A stretch of DNA of 64,000 nucleotides, taken from contig NZ_QJVD01000005.1 in NCBI RefSeq assembly GCF_003219815.1, positions 1 through 64,000 of the forward strand, written 5' to 3'. The notes under the pieces are model-generated. The model did not search any database, was not told where the DNA came from, and was given only the letters and a program-made list of their open reading frames with translations. Below, piece by piece: positions 21,479 to 31,203 of this stretch (its first letter is position 1; each line of letters starts with the position of its first letter). The DNA is from Arthrobacter livingstonensis. Lineage in GTDB: Bacteria; Actinomycetota; Actinomycetes; Actinomycetales; Micrococcaceae. The translations under genes were made by a program, and so were the position numbers.

Positions 21479-23479
21479 ATGCAAAAAAAGTCTGCAAAAC
21501 CGGAGCGCCAGTGGCCATCACACGGCCAGGGACGCAGCGGTCGAACTACAACCGCCATCGTCGCCGTCGCGGCGTTGGCCCTCCTCGTGCCATTTTTGGT
21601 CACCACAACCAGCTCGTATTCGCCCAGCGCCGCGGCAAGCGTGACAGTTCTGGGCAATGAAGTGCCCAAGACCCTTGTTGACCCTGACAGGGCTTCCGTG
21701 GAACTTGGCGCCCGATTCTCCACCACTGAGGATGGCACCGTCACCGCCATCCGCTTCTACAAGACCCGTTCAAATAGTGGCCCCCACGTTGCCAATTTGT
21801 GGTCACCCCAAGGGAAGATCCTTGCTACGGCCACATTGCCCAGCGCGGAAGAAACGACTTCCGGGTGGCAAACTGTGGTGCTGCCGGTACCCGTAAAAAT
21901 CGACAAGGGCCAAAAGTACGTGGCCTCGTATATAGCACCACGAGGCCGCTATTCGGCAGACGATCACGGCTTGGACAATGCCAAGACAAACGGGCCGTTG
22001 ACAATCCCCGCAGGCGGCGGCGTGTACGCCTACGGCACGGGCGGAACATACCCGAACAAGAACTACGAGAACTCAAACTACTTCGTTGACGTGACGTTCG
22101 AACCGTCAACAACCTCGGGCACCACTGCGCCCCCAACGTCCACGTCCACCCCGACGACGATGCCGACTCCCACAGCCACCACCACGGCCGTTCCCACCCC
22201 GACTCCGACGGAACCGAGCCCCACTCCATCAGCCCCACCAACCACACTGCCGCCTACCACTGCCCCCCCGACTGGCACGCTGCCATCTGGCGTGACGGTT
22301 CGTGCCGTTGACGGCGGTGTCGGCTACTACAAGAAATTCAACAATCCATTGCCGAGCACCATGGACTACTTCCCGGTAGGCGTTTGGTACGAAAGCGTCG
22401 TGGAGCCATCAGACACGGTCAAGGACACGGCCGCCGGCATCAACACCTACGTCGAGCTCACCGAGGATTCCAATGTGAACCAGATCCGGCAAGCTGGAAT
22501 GAGCCTCATACCCAGCTGGGCCAACCCCTTGGCCTCGGGAACGTTGCTCCCTGACGAAGCCGACATGTGGGGCGGGCCAGGAACAGCAGCCTGGACGGGA
22601 AATTGGCCCGGCCAAGGCGACATCTGCTCTCCGGCACAAGCCCAATGCGGATACACAATTATGGCTCAGCACAAGGCAGAGGCCCCCGCAGGAAACATGC
22701 TCTTGGCCAACTATGGCAAAGGCGTGACGTTCTGGGAATCTGACAGCCAGGCGGCAAAATTCGTCAACGACTACCCGCATGTCATCTCCGATGACAACTA
22801 CTGGTTCACTGACCCCTATATCTGTGGCATTAGCGAGGGAGGAACGCTCGTATCGCCGCAGCGTCAGCTGACAAAGGACGAGTGCCGACGAGCTTCCAAC
22901 TACGGGTGGACTGTCGAGAAGGTCCGTTCATTGGTCAGCCCCAAGGGCTCCAAACCCGTGTGGGGCTTTGTTGAGGTTGGGCACCCCTTCACGGACAACA
23001 GTGCACCCACCAACACCGGCCCCCAAATCAAGGCTGCCGTCTGGAGCAGCATCATCCATGGGGCTCGTGGGATCATCTATTTCAACCACAACTTTGGCGG
23101 AACGTGCATATCCCAACACGTACTCCGTGACCAGTGCGGGACCCAGGTGCTGCCCTACGTCACGGCTGTGGATGCCCAAATCAAGTCCCTGGCGCCAGTA
23201 TTGAACTCGCCGTTCCTGGACGGCGCGGCGACATCGACCGGGGCCGTCGACACGAGCGTGAGGGTCTATGGCGGAAACCTATATGTCTTGGCCGGATCCG
23301 CGAAGAACACGAACCAGCAGGTGACACTTTCAATCAAGTGCAGCAATGCCACCTCTGCCGCCGTACTCGGGGAAAACAGGTCGGTGTCGGTGACCAACGG
23401 GGTCATCAGTGACGTATTTGCGGACGGAAATGCGGTGCATATCTATCAATTGAACGGCACGAACACCTGCGGATTGTGA
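21479..23479 (+). CDS. Secreted DUF4082 - Pro/Thr linker - glycosidase-like protein
   Basis: This protein of 666 residues has a basic N terminus and a hydrophobic signal/anchor at about 25-45. DUF4082 at about 60-205 has the same layout as the copies in the giant protein (AIRFYKTRSNSGPHVANLW, NSNYFVDVTF). A linker of about 70 residues is almost only Thr, Pro, Ser and Ala. Residues about 275-590 look like a TIM-barrel glycosidase (GYYKKFNNPLPST, VWYESV, GFVEVGHPF, WSSIIHGARGIIYFNHN), and a small beta domain ends the protein. The catalytic residues cannot be assigned with confidence. A TACGAT -10 candidate lies at 21415. It converges on the EPS operon and is separated from it by a strong hairpin. 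Confidence 0.72.
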   Translation: MQKKSAKPERQWPSHGQGRSGRTTTAIVAVAALALLVPFLVTTTSSYSPSAAASVTVLGNEVPKTLVDPDRASVELGARFSTTEDGTVTAIRFYKTRSNSGPHVANLWSPQGKILATATLPSAEETTSGWQTVVLPVPVKIDKGQKYVASYIAPRGRYSADDHGLDNAKTNGPLTIPAGGGVYAYGTGGTYPNKNYENSNYFVDVTFEPSTTSGTTAPPTSTSTPTTMPTPTATTTAVPTPTPTEPSPTPSAPPTTLPPTTAPPTGTLPSGVTVRAVDGGVGYYKKFNNPLPSTMDYFPVGVWYESVVEPSDTVKDTAAGINTYVELTEDSNVNQIRQAGMSLIPSWANPLASGTLLPDEADMWGGPGTAAWTGNWPGQGDICSPAQAQCGYTIMAQHKAEAPAGNMLLANYGKGVTFWESDSQAAKFVNDYPHVISDDNYWFTDPYICGISEGGTLVSPQRQLTKDECRRASNYGWTVEKVRSLVSPKGSKPVWGFVEVGHPFTDNSAPTNTGPQIKAAVWSSIIHGARGIIYFNHNFGGTCISQHVLRDQCGTQVLPYVTAVDAQIKSLAPVLNSPFLDGAATSTGAVDTSVRVYGGNLYVLAGSAKNTNQQVTLSIKCSNATSAAVLGENRSVSVTNGVISDVFADGNAVHIYQLNGTNTCGL

Positions 23480-23556
23480 GGACTAATGCCTCGGTCTCTC
23501 CTGGGATCGCCAACTTGACGCTAAAATCCCATCCGGCCGGATAACGGAGGCCTTTG

Positions 23557-23610
23557 CTGGAGGGCGGTTGGACCGGCCATGCACGCTTGGCTGGTCCAAC
23601 CGCCCTTCAG
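23557..23610. terminator. Strong hairpin terminator between convergent genes
   Basis: A 23-bp stem with two G-U pairs (23557-23579 with 23588-23610) and an 8-base loop lies between the glycosidase stop at 23479 and the end of the Wzz-like gene at 23718. Its place between convergent genes and its length suggest two-way termination. Confidence 0.8.
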
Positions 23611-23717
23611 GGCCCGTGAGGGAAACCCAACAGCTATCCGCTCTAGCCACCATCGCCCATCCAACCCGCAACCGAGGCCCCCCGTCGCCTCACATGGACG
23701 TGAGAAAGCCTCACATC

Positions 23718-24560
23718 CTAATCTGCGAGCTCCCTGGAGCCCCTCCTGCTGCCGACTCGAGCCAGTTGTTCCTCGCCACTGTTCTTGAGCTTGTGGCCAT
23801 TTGTGCGCATGGCGCTGGAAATGTCGATAGGTCCGGTCTGATCCGCAGACGATCCAGGATGGCGGGCCGGGTCTCCGCCGGGTCCAACGGCGCTCAAGGG
23901 CTTGGCGGCTAACTCCCGTTTTTTGTCCCTTCCCCGTTCAAATGCGCGTGCGGCCGAAACGGCACCAAACATCAATACGGCGCCGCCCAGAAACACCACG
24001 ACAAGCGAGCGCAAGCGACTGCTGAACTGTTCAACCGCTTGGTCTGGCGACACGACGACCAACGAAGTATAAGTGTATTGATCCGAGGCGCCGTTTACCT
24101 TTTGCAGCTCATAGAGGTTCGTTTCAAGCTCTTTCCCCAAGGCCCTTGCCGTGGCGACAGACCCTGCCGGAGTCGCGGCCGTTCCGACAATGTCAATCAA
24201 AAATGAACTTTGGCCGGAAACGCTACGAGTCACGGTGTACTTGGGACTCAATCCTTCGGCGACAAGCTTTTGCCCCATGACCGGATCGTTCAGCCTGGTA
24301 ATGACCACCTGCACGATCAACGAAGGGTCCGAGGAACGCAGGTATGGATTGTTGCTATTTAGCTTGCCAAGCTTTGGATCCTGGAGAATCTGGTCCTGGG
24401 ACGGGATGCTTGGGTTGATCAGGGCATACGTCATGGTGGAATCGTATGATCGCGGCGCGAATTGAAAGACGTACACGCTCGCAAGCAGGGTGAGGATGAC
24501 GACTGGCAGGGTAATTATCTTGTGACTCCAAAGAGTCTTGAGAACAGCAAGCGGGCTCAT
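23718..24560 (-). CDS. Wzz-like polysaccharide chain-length/co-polymerase protein
   Basis: This 280-residue protein has one membrane helix near residues 17-35 and a second near 186-206. The extracytoplasmic part between them contains PSIPSQDQILQDPKLGKL and is followed by a basic cytoplasmic tail. The pattern matches Wzz/CapA-type chain length proteins that partner a Wzy polymerase. There is no tyrosine-kinase domain and no Walker motif. The family's proline-rich motif before the second helix is weak. It is the last gene of the EPS operon, with its start overlapping the polymerase stop by four bases. Confidence 0.7.
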   Translation of the reverse strand: MSPLAVLKTLWSHKIITLPVVILTLLASVYVFQFAPRSYDSTMTYALINPSIPSQDQILQDPKLGKLNSNNPYLRSSDPSLIVQVVITRLNDPVMGQKLVAEGLSPKYTVTRSVSGQSSFLIDIVGTAATPAGSVATARALGKELETNLYELQKVNGASDQYTYTSLVVVSPDQAVEQFSSRLRSLVVVFLGGAVLMFGAVSAARAFERGRDKKRELAAKPLSAVGPGGDPARHPGSSADQTGPIDISSAMRTNGHKLKNSGEEQLARVGSRRGSRELAD

Positions 24561-25981
24561 GACCCACCCTTTCCTTGAGACCGGTTTTTGAAATTTGTTG
24601 CTGCTATTTCTTCGCTTGCATTAAGCGACATCTCCTTCTTGACAAGAATCCAGCCGGCGCCTCCGAGCCCGACCAGTACAGGGTAAACCATGGCGAATGT
24701 TGGGAAGGCCAATGAATCAAAGGTCAACGAGCAAATGCCCGCAGCCACGCAGCCTCCCGCCAACGCTCCGACCAGGCTCCTGAGGCTCTCCCCCTTGGCC
24801 GCCCGGGCGGCCAATACGCTGGTCAGGCCCGGAAACATGAGGTAAACCACGATGCACACGAGTCCTATAGCGCCCATTGAAACCACGACATTGAGATACT
24901 GGTTGTCCAAAATATACAGGGCGTTGTCCGGCAAGTAGGTGCCGGGTCCGGTGCCCACCCATGGATGATTGACGAACATTCTGGCCACCCGGGGATAGTT
25001 GTCTGTCCGGGTGGTGATTGAGGGATCCGAATCGCCTGCCGTGAAGGAGCTGGTGAGTGTGCTGATCAATCCGGGAATGGCCAAGAACAGCCCGCAGAGC
25101 GCAATAGGGGCGACAACCAGGGCCCACCGCCTTGCGTTGAGCGGCAGGAAGGGGATGAAAATACCTACGGCAATGACCAAGGCAAGTATTCCCGATCGCG
25201 ACACTGTCGATGCGACGGCGAAAATCAGGAGCGCTGTGCCTGTCCAGTGAAACCATTTCCGGCCGGTCTTGTCAAAGATTCCGCGCCAGATACTCAGTGG
25301 CAGGAGAATGGCCGAGACCACGGCCAATTCAATGGAGTGGAAAGTGCTGCCTGCCACCCTCACCATGAACCCACGGTTCTGAAACGGGGTGGCTCCCCCG
25401 TTGTCCGTGAAACCTGGCATCACGGCCTGGATCCATTCCATTGGATTGATCCGCAGGAAGAACTGGATGACGGCCACAATGCTGCAAAAGAAAGCGCCCA
25501 AAAGGATGATCCGCACAACTTCCATGGCGTCGTTCATCGACTTGACTGCTTCAGTGATCACCAGAATTAGCGCTGACGACCCCATGAGCAGGATCATCCA
25601 GCGATCGGCCGATGCACGCCCTGCAACGGTGCTCCCGCCCGTCAGGCCCATGTAAAGAGCCACGTAGCTGATGCAGGTGCCCACCCAGAGGACCCCAATG
25701 CTGAGTCTTCCGGGATTGCGGTATCCGAGAGGGTCGTGCAAGCCAAAAAGGACCGAACAAATCCACAAGCAAAACAAGATCACGGCCAGGATAAGTGGCA
25801 CCGTCCCCGCCGCACCAAGCGGCTTCAGCACCATGTTGTGGGGAAAGACAAAAATGCTTACAATCACAAACAGCAAATACTTGGACACTCTCGGAGGCGC
25901 GTTGAAGTCCAGCACGAACTCATCCGGGCCGGCGTGCCGCACCCACCCGATGCCTTTGGTCACGAACCCCTGATCGCTCAT
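24557..25981 (-). CDS. O-antigen ligase/Wzy-like EPS polymerase
   Basis: This is a 474-residue integral membrane protein with about ten to twelve hydrophobic helices. The Wzy_C/O-antigen ligase signature region is visible as a long outside loop with DNYPRVARMFVNHPWVGTGP, followed by LDNQYLNVVVSMGAIGL. Arg and His positions there are typical of the catalytic loop. In Wzy-dependent pathways it joins undecaprenyl-linked repeat units outside the membrane. Both ends overlap neighbouring genes by four bases. A ligase role is possible, but its place beside a Wzz-like gene and a flippase favours polymerase. Confidence 0.8.
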   Translation of the reverse strand: MSDQGFVTKGIGWVRHAGPDEFVLDFNAPPRVSKYLLFVIVSIFVFPHNMVLKPLGAAGTVPLILAVILFCLWICSVLFGLHDPLGYRNPGRLSIGVLWVGTCISYVALYMGLTGGSTVAGRASADRWMILLMGSSALILVITEAVKSMNDAMEVVRIILLGAFFCSIVAVIQFFLRINPMEWIQAVMPGFTDNGGATPFQNRGFMVRVAGSTFHSIELAVVSAILLPLSIWRGIFDKTGRKWFHWTGTALLIFAVASTVSRSGILALVIAVGIFIPFLPLNARRWALVVAPIALCGLFLAIPGLISTLTSSFTAGDSDPSITTRTDNYPRVARMFVNHPWVGTGPGTYLPDNALYILDNQYLNVVVSMGAIGLVCIVVYLMFPGLTSVLAARAAKGESLRSLVGALAGGCVAAGICSLTFDSLAFPTFAMVYPVLVGLGGAGWILVKKEMSLNASEEIAATNFKNRSQGKGGS

Positions 25982-27285
25982 GGTTGCCCAACCCGTCCCC
26001 CCACAGTCGGCGGATCCTCCATGGAACAGGAGTCCTCAATGACCCGGCAGAGCAATTCCGAAGACTCCTGCCAACTAATTTGTACACTCGCAGCGGCGGC
26101 CTTCGCCCTGGCCGCAATATCCGGATAAGCAATCGCTGCCTCCAGCGCAGAGGCGAGGTGGTATGGGGTGGCTGTCGCCCACACGGCGTGGGGACTGTCC
26201 AGATCCAACCGGGCCAATGCCGAGTCATTCATGACAGGAATATTGCCAGCCGAAATCAGCTCCCCCGCAACTAGTGAAATGTTGGTGAATGACATGACCA
26301 AGCTTGCCACGGTGGTGTTGTAGAGATCGTTGAGTTCCCCTGGCGGCAGGTTGCCGTGACTGACCACTGGAACGTCCCACCCGGCGACATTGTCACCATA
26401 TACATGGATCACCTGGCCTGGATTGTTTCGCCCGAATATCTCCAGCGCTTTTTTCCCCAACAAATATCCGCGCCTATCGGCGGATTTCTTCGCGTAGAAA
26501 ACCACGCCGTTTCTCGCACCACCATTGGCCGGCCGGGGAGTCGCATGGTAAATGTGGTTGTCGCAGCCAAATGGCACCGTGGCGTGAATAGGGGCACCGC
26601 ATTCGCTCCGGATGGAACCGGCAACCATGTCACCCAGCGCGATGTTTTTGAACCCAAATCTATAAGTGTCCTCGGCCAACGCGTAGAGAGCCCCCCTGGG
26701 GTAGAAATAGGGCTCAAAGTCTTGGATGAAATAAAATTTGTGTGGAACGGCACTCATCCGCGACGCCACAACGTGTGCCGATTGCCAAGAGCTGGCAATG
26801 ACTACGTCAAGAAAGCCAGTCGGAGCTGTTGCACTTAAAACGTCGGCACCCAGCCACGGCCAACCATTTCGAATTACCCCTTCATGATGACTTACGTCAT
26901 CAGAATTCTTGTCGTATAAAAGGATGGTGCAATGATGCCCTTGCTCCATCATGGCGGCGATCATTCGAAATAGGGTTGTGTGCCCCCCTGACCCTTGTTG
27001 CGGCGGGGCGCAAACCCACCCAATATTGAGCTTGCCGCCGGCACCACCCCCCGCTTCTTTGGCGCCCAAATCAGGGAAAGCCATCATGCCAGAATCCGCC
27101 ACGTCGCCGTCCCTCAGTGGGAAGTCGAGTTCGCCCAGCTGCAATCGGTCTGCCAACCTTTCAATGCTCCGTTTACAGACGCGTCGGGCGACGCTGCCCG
27201 TTCCGTGCAGGCGCAGCTGATCAACCAACCGACCTAAGGATTGCTTGGCCATTCCAAAGCTCCATCCATTCAAGAAGATACCCAA
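25978..27285 (-). CDS. Glycosyltransferase (WsaF/GT4-like)
   Basis: This protein has 435 residues, or about 424 if the internal ATG at 27252 is used. The N-terminal Rossmann domain includes NIGWVCAPPQQGSGGHTTLFR and FYFIQDFEPYFYPRGA, a pattern found in rhamnosyltransferases of the WsaF type. The C-terminal half has the nucleotide-sugar-binding features HVYGDN, SHGNLPPGELNDLYN and GELISAGNIPVMND. It should be cytoplasmic and add one sugar of the repeat unit. Its stop overlaps the polymerase start, and the gap to the upstream glycosyltransferase is 67 bases with a weak hairpin. Confidence 0.8.
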   Translation of the reverse strand: MGIFLNGWSFGMAKQSLGRLVDQLRLHGTGSVARRVCKRSIERLADRLQLGELDFPLRDGDVADSGMMAFPDLGAKEAGGGAGGKLNIGWVCAPPQQGSGGHTTLFRMIAAMMEQGHHCTILLYDKNSDDVSHHEGVIRNGWPWLGADVLSATAPTGFLDVVIASSWQSAHVVASRMSAVPHKFYFIQDFEPYFYPRGALYALAEDTYRFGFKNIALGDMVAGSIRSECGAPIHATVPFGCDNHIYHATPRPANGGARNGVVFYAKKSADRRGYLLGKKALEIFGRNNPGQVIHVYGDNVAGWDVPVVSHGNLPPGELNDLYNTTVASLVMSFTNISLVAGELISAGNIPVMNDSALARLDLDSPHAVWATATPYHLASALEAAIAYPDIAARAKAAAASVQISWQESSELLCRVIEDSCSMEDPPTVGGRVGQP

Positions 27286-27352
27286 ACTTGTTCAACATTC
27301 CCCGACCCTTGGCCTGCTCCACCACTGACGCGGGGCAGGCCACGGCTGCCTG

Positions 27353-28480
27353 CTAGAGGCCGGTGGCCTTCCATCGGAATCGCCGATAGTCGTTTCCCAA
27401 CCGATACGCTGCGGCCCGGGCGAGCAAGACCGGCGAACGCCTTGAGCCGCTCGCCCCCAATTCCAGTGATCTTTGGAGGGTTGGACCATGTGGCAACCGG
27501 GTCAGGTCGCCGGCAATCGTGTGGGCAAACTCCAAATATCCGCGAACTTCGGCCGAGTCACCGCGGCCCCTGACAAAAGCTTGGCAGGCCCGCGCCACGG
27601 CTTCGTTGGCGACAGCGTGCAGAGACGTCTCCAGCCTCCTCGAAGCCGTTGCCTGGTGCCCTTCACCATCCGTGAAGAGCATTCGGAAGGCGGCGGCCCG
27701 CTCGTCAAGGTCAGTCATCAAGTCGACCTTCCTTGCGGACAAGCTGCCCGAATGTTCCCGGTGCCACGCCTGGTCCGCGCCGTCTATCCACCCGACGTCG
27801 GAGGCTCGGGCAATCCTCAACCACATTTCCATGTCATGGGTGTGCGCCAACTCTCGCTGGCCGCCGACGTGGCGAACCACGGAAGTTCGCATAAGCACCT
27901 CGGGCGATGTAATGCAGTTCACGCCCAGAACGCAGCGGTAGTCCAGCCAGCTTTCCCCGGCCCAGATAATCCACGAGCGAACCTTCCGACGGAACCAGGG
28001 GCGGCGAAGCTCACCTTCAAAGTGGATTGGGTGTCCATACACCAAGCCAACCCGTGGAAATGCCTGCGCAAGGTGGACGGCACGGGCGAGGGATCCCGGG
28101 GTCAAGACATCATCGGCGTCCAGGCGAACGAGGAATTCTCCTGTTGCCACAGCCAGCCCATCATTGAAGGTGCCTACCGGGCCGGTGTTCTTCACGTGGC
28201 CCAAAACGCGTACCCGGTTGTCCTTCCTTGACAATGCCTGCGCCTGCGCCAGCGAATCGTCGGTGGAAGCATCATCGACGATGATCACCTCTACGTTCAC
28301 GCCGGACTGTTCCAGGGCACTATTAACTGAGAAGGGCAAGAATCTCGCGTAATTAAAGCAAGGAATAACGACGCTTACCGTAGCTGCGCCCGGGAGCATG
28401 GGTGGAATGTCCCTGCTTCGTACTTGTGCCATCGGCGCCGGTGCACTCGCCGGTTGAAAAATGCTCATGAGACCAGCCAC
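27353..28480 (-). CDS. GT2 family glycosyltransferase
   Basis: This 375-residue protein has a classic GT-A domain starting at about residue 35: VSVVIPCFNYARFLPFSVN, VIIVDDASTDDS and the metal-binding LVRLDADDVLTPGSL. The middle contains SWIIWAGESWLDYR and the C-terminal region is helical. It closely resembles the second GT2 of this operon (30136-31203) in overall layout (CFNYARF versus CYNYGHF, and a WIIWAGE segment versus WTIWEGE), so the two may be old duplicates with different acceptor choice. Several N-terminal Met codons are possible; the catalytic domain sets only the latest acceptable start. Confidence 0.85.
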   Translation of the reverse strand: MAGLMSIFQPASAPAPMAQVRSRDIPPMLPGAATVSVVIPCFNYARFLPFSVNSALEQSGVNVEVIIVDDASTDDSLAQAQALSRKDNRVRVLGHVKNTGPVGTFNDGLAVATGEFLVRLDADDVLTPGSLARAVHLAQAFPRVGLVYGHPIHFEGELRRPWFRRKVRSWIIWAGESWLDYRCVLGVNCITSPEVLMRTSVVRHVGGQRELAHTHDMEMWLRIARASDVGWIDGADQAWHREHSGSLSARKVDLMTDLDERAAAFRMLFTDGEGHQATASRRLETSLHAVANEAVARACQAFVRGRGDSAEVRGYLEFAHTIAGDLTRLPHGPTLQRSLELGASGSRRSPVLLARAAAYRLGNDYRRFRWKATGL

Positions 28481-28541
28481 GATTCACCACTCCCCCAAAG
28501 GAACCGAATTTCGAAATTCTTGGTCAAAAAGGACAAATAAC

Positions 28542-30053
28542 CTACTGGGAAACGTCAAGATCGGCCTTCCTTTCAACGAGGGATTCGGATGAATCGGCTA
28601 CGTCGGGGACCAAAATTTCCTGAATCCTTCCTGCTTCCGCTGTGGCGTTGGCGATCTTAAGGAACCACCGGCCAATCAGCAAGGCATAAAGGCCGCCTCC
28701 TGCGAGTCCCCCCACGATCAGAGAAACGACAGGATAATGAAACATTCCGGCAACGAAGTACCCCGCCAAACCTGCTGGAAATGCTGCCAACAGCGGCGGC
28801 CAAATAGCGCCCCATAGAACCGCATACCTCACTCTTACAGACCGAAGGGCAATTAGGTAGGCCGGGAGAACCACAAAAATTCCAATGGCCACATGTGCCC
28901 AGCCGCCGCCGACTATGCCATAAGAATGTGTTCCCACTATCATCGTCGGGATCAGTGCCGCGAACCAGACAATTTGCACCGTCAGCACTTGCCCGGATTT
29001 GCCCCTGGCAAGCAGGAACGAGGCGACGACATCGAAGAGTAGTCGCAGGGCGCCGAACAACCCAAGCGCCGCAAGAACCGGACCGGCTGTACCCCATTTT
29101 TCACCGTAAACGAAGACAATCAAGGGTTTGGCCAGTACGGCAAGGAACAGCCCCGCCGGCAGTCCAATGCCCCATGTCAACGCGAGGGCGGTCGCCAGGT
29201 TATCGCTGTCCCGGCTGGCTGAGCTGCGTGAAAAAACGGGCAGCGTCACAGACCTGATGACCTGTCCCAAAGCGCTCATCGGCCAATTTGAAATATTGAA
29301 GGCCAGAACATAGAAGCCCAGGGCCAGGGGACCGGCCCAATGGGCGATGACAACATTGTCCACGCTCAACAGTGACCACGACAGTAGATTTGCGGCAGCG
29401 ACGGGTATTCCAAACCTGAGCACGGGGCCAACCAGCGACCTGTCAATGCCAAATTTGACCTTTTGGCGCGCAAGAACATACTGGAGAACCAAGGCGCAGC
29501 TCTGAGCCAATATTCTGGAGTAGGCCAGGGATATGACTCCCATGCCAAGGTTGAGCAAAACCAGGGTGGAAACCGTGTTGACAACAAAGTCCACCATTGA
29601 AACAAGGAATAGCTTCTTCTGCTCAAGATTTCGCTGCAATTTTGCAAAGGGTACTATCCCGACGCCGCTCAGCAGCAAGGTGAACGACAAGATGAATATG
29701 ACATCGACCGCTTCAGGACTTGCCAAAGAATTCGCTACGGCACGACTGGAGACAGCCATGCTTGCCGCGAAGGTCAGACCCGTGATCAAGCCAAGTGTCG
29801 CCACCGTCGGTGCACGTTTTTCCGGGTCCTCGCATCGGATGAGGTCTGCGCTCATGCCGAAGTCTGCCAGGGTCATGAGCGCCGTCTGCACTGTCAGGGC
29901 AACTGCGTAGACACCGAACTCTTCAGGAGAAAGTATGCGAGCGAGCACGATGCCCATCGACAACGTTCCCAGCCGCATGACGAGGTTGCTGACGCTGCTC
30001 CATGCGAGGGCATTCTTGACTGTGGGCACCGACGGAGCTGGCTTACGGTTCAT
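28542..30053 (-). CDS. Wzx-type polysaccharide flippase (MATE/MOP superfamily)
   Basis: This membrane protein has about 503 residues and 12-14 hydrophobic helices. The N-terminal signature is that of polysaccharide transporters (WSSVSNLVMRLGTLSMGIVLARILSPEEFGVYA), and a further internal helix pair includes FGIPVAAANLLSWSLLSVDN. It would turn lipid-linked repeat units to the outer face of the membrane. I use the ATG at 30053; GTG at 30065 in the same frame would add four residues, and neither has a clear ribosome site. The C-terminal tail is acidic and cytoplasmic. It sits between two glycosyltransferase genes. Confidence 0.85.
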   Translation of the reverse strand: MNRKPAPSVPTVKNALAWSSVSNLVMRLGTLSMGIVLARILSPEEFGVYAVALTVQTALMTLADFGMSADLIRCEDPEKRAPTVATLGLITGLTFAASMAVSSRAVANSLASPEAVDVIFILSFTLLLSGVGIVPFAKLQRNLEQKKLFLVSMVDFVVNTVSTLVLLNLGMGVISLAYSRILAQSCALVLQYVLARQKVKFGIDRSLVGPVLRFGIPVAAANLLSWSLLSVDNVVIAHWAGPLALGFYVLAFNISNWPMSALGQVIRSVTLPVFSRSSASRDSDNLATALALTWGIGLPAGLFLAVLAKPLIVFVYGEKWGTAGPVLAALGLFGALRLLFDVVASFLLARGKSGQVLTVQIVWFAALIPTMIVGTHSYGIVGGGWAHVAIGIFVVLPAYLIALRSVRVRYAVLWGAIWPPLLAAFPAGLAGYFVAGMFHYPVVSLIVGGLAGGGLYALLIGRWFLKIANATAEAGRIQEILVPDVADSSESLVERKADLDVSQ

Positions 30054-30135
30054 TTGGGACCGCACTTAAGGACCAGGTTGCCGGTTGCCAACAACAGGCG
30101 CCTGCTAATGCCAGCGCGCAGATCCGTGGATTCAC

Positions 30136-31203
30136 TCATATCCCGTACCGCCGCCACAGCCTCCACCGCATGGACCACCTGAGCCGGTCCATTGCCAAAT
30201 ATGATTTGCGGGCAAGCGGGTGGGGCCCTTTGGCTTGGCCCTGCCCTCGGCCGGGCAGCCACGCCAATCGTCGGATTTCCGCCCCGCCGTCGTTGAAACC
30301 CGCAGCGAGAGCTGCCAGCTCTCGCTGCCCGGCGCCCCCATAGGCGCCCCCGGAGTGAAAGGCGACTGCCGCCGTCCGGGACGACTCGCGGGCCAGGGCC
30401 GAGCGGACCTTGGCTTTCATCTTGGGTTCGTTGTGCAGTTGGGAACCGTAGGCCGAAAAGAACGCTTCGAACACCCCCGACCTGCCTTGGAAATCAGCCA
30501 CGATCCCCTTGAAGTCAGTCATGTGCATGTTGTTTCCATGCACCCGGTAAAAAGCTTGGTCCGGGCCGTTGACTCGGCCAACGGAACCGAACATGGCGGC
30601 CTGCATCCACAGCAGCATGTCTGCTGCGTGCGGGTGTTCTGCGTCATAGCCAACCAGGTGATCCATGACGTCCCGCCGGATCATTGCCTCGGGATTGACG
30701 ATGAGGTTTGTGCCCCTGGTGCAGATTCTCTGAACCCATTCCTCCCCCTCCCAAATTGTCCAGCTACGAACGCGGGTGCGTGCCACGGGGGCGTGTGACT
30801 CAAAGGATGGGGCATAGCCATAGACAAGTCCAACTTCGGGGTGGGCCTGCATTAGGGCTGCAGAACGCCCCAACGATCCCGGCGCCAGGATGTCGTCCGC
30901 CGAGAGCAGCACAACATAGTCACCCAACACACGCTTGAGTCCGTCGTTGTACGTGGCAATGTGGCCTTGGTTGGCCTCATGCGCAACCACCGTGATCCTT
31001 GAATCGGCGGCCTCAAGCTCCCGTGCAATCTGGACGCTGCCGTCTGGCGACGCGTCGTCGACGATAATGATCTCAACGTCGACTCCTGGCTGGGCCAGGA
31101 CACCTGCCACGGCATCAGGGAGAAAGTGTCCATAGTTGTAACAGGGAATGACCACTGAAATCAGGGCCTTGGACGTGGCGGACTGGGGGCGGACGATCTT
31201 CAT
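30136..31203 (-). CDS. GT2 family glycosyltransferase
   Basis: This 355-residue protein has a GT-A catalytic domain beginning ISVVIPCYNYGHFLPDAV, then IIIVDDASPDGS, and LLSADDILAPGSLGRS in the DxD position. The frame is open further upstream, but that sequence is only the antisense-like overlap with the aminotransferase gene. The ATG at 31203 overlaps the aminotransferase stop as ATGA and starts 14 residues before the first beta-strand. The protein ends in an Arg/Trp-rich segment that may touch the membrane. It is a sister of the GT2 protein at 27353-28480. Confidence 0.85.
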   Translation of the reverse strand: MKIVRPQSATSKALISVVIPCYNYGHFLPDAVAGVLAQPGVDVEIIIVDDASPDGSVQIARELEAADSRITVVAHEANQGHIATYNDGLKRVLGDYVVLLSADDILAPGSLGRSAALMQAHPEVGLVYGYAPSFESHAPVARTRVRSWTIWEGEEWVQRICTRGTNLIVNPEAMIRRDVMDHLVGYDAEHPHAADMLLWMQAAMFGSVGRVNGPDQAFYRVHGNNMHMTDFKGIVADFQGRSGVFEAFFSAYGSQLHNEPKMKAKVRSALARESSRTAAVAFHSGGAYGGAGQRELAALAAGFNDGGAEIRRLAWLPGRGQGQAKGPHPLARKSYLAMDRLRWSMRWRLWRRYGI

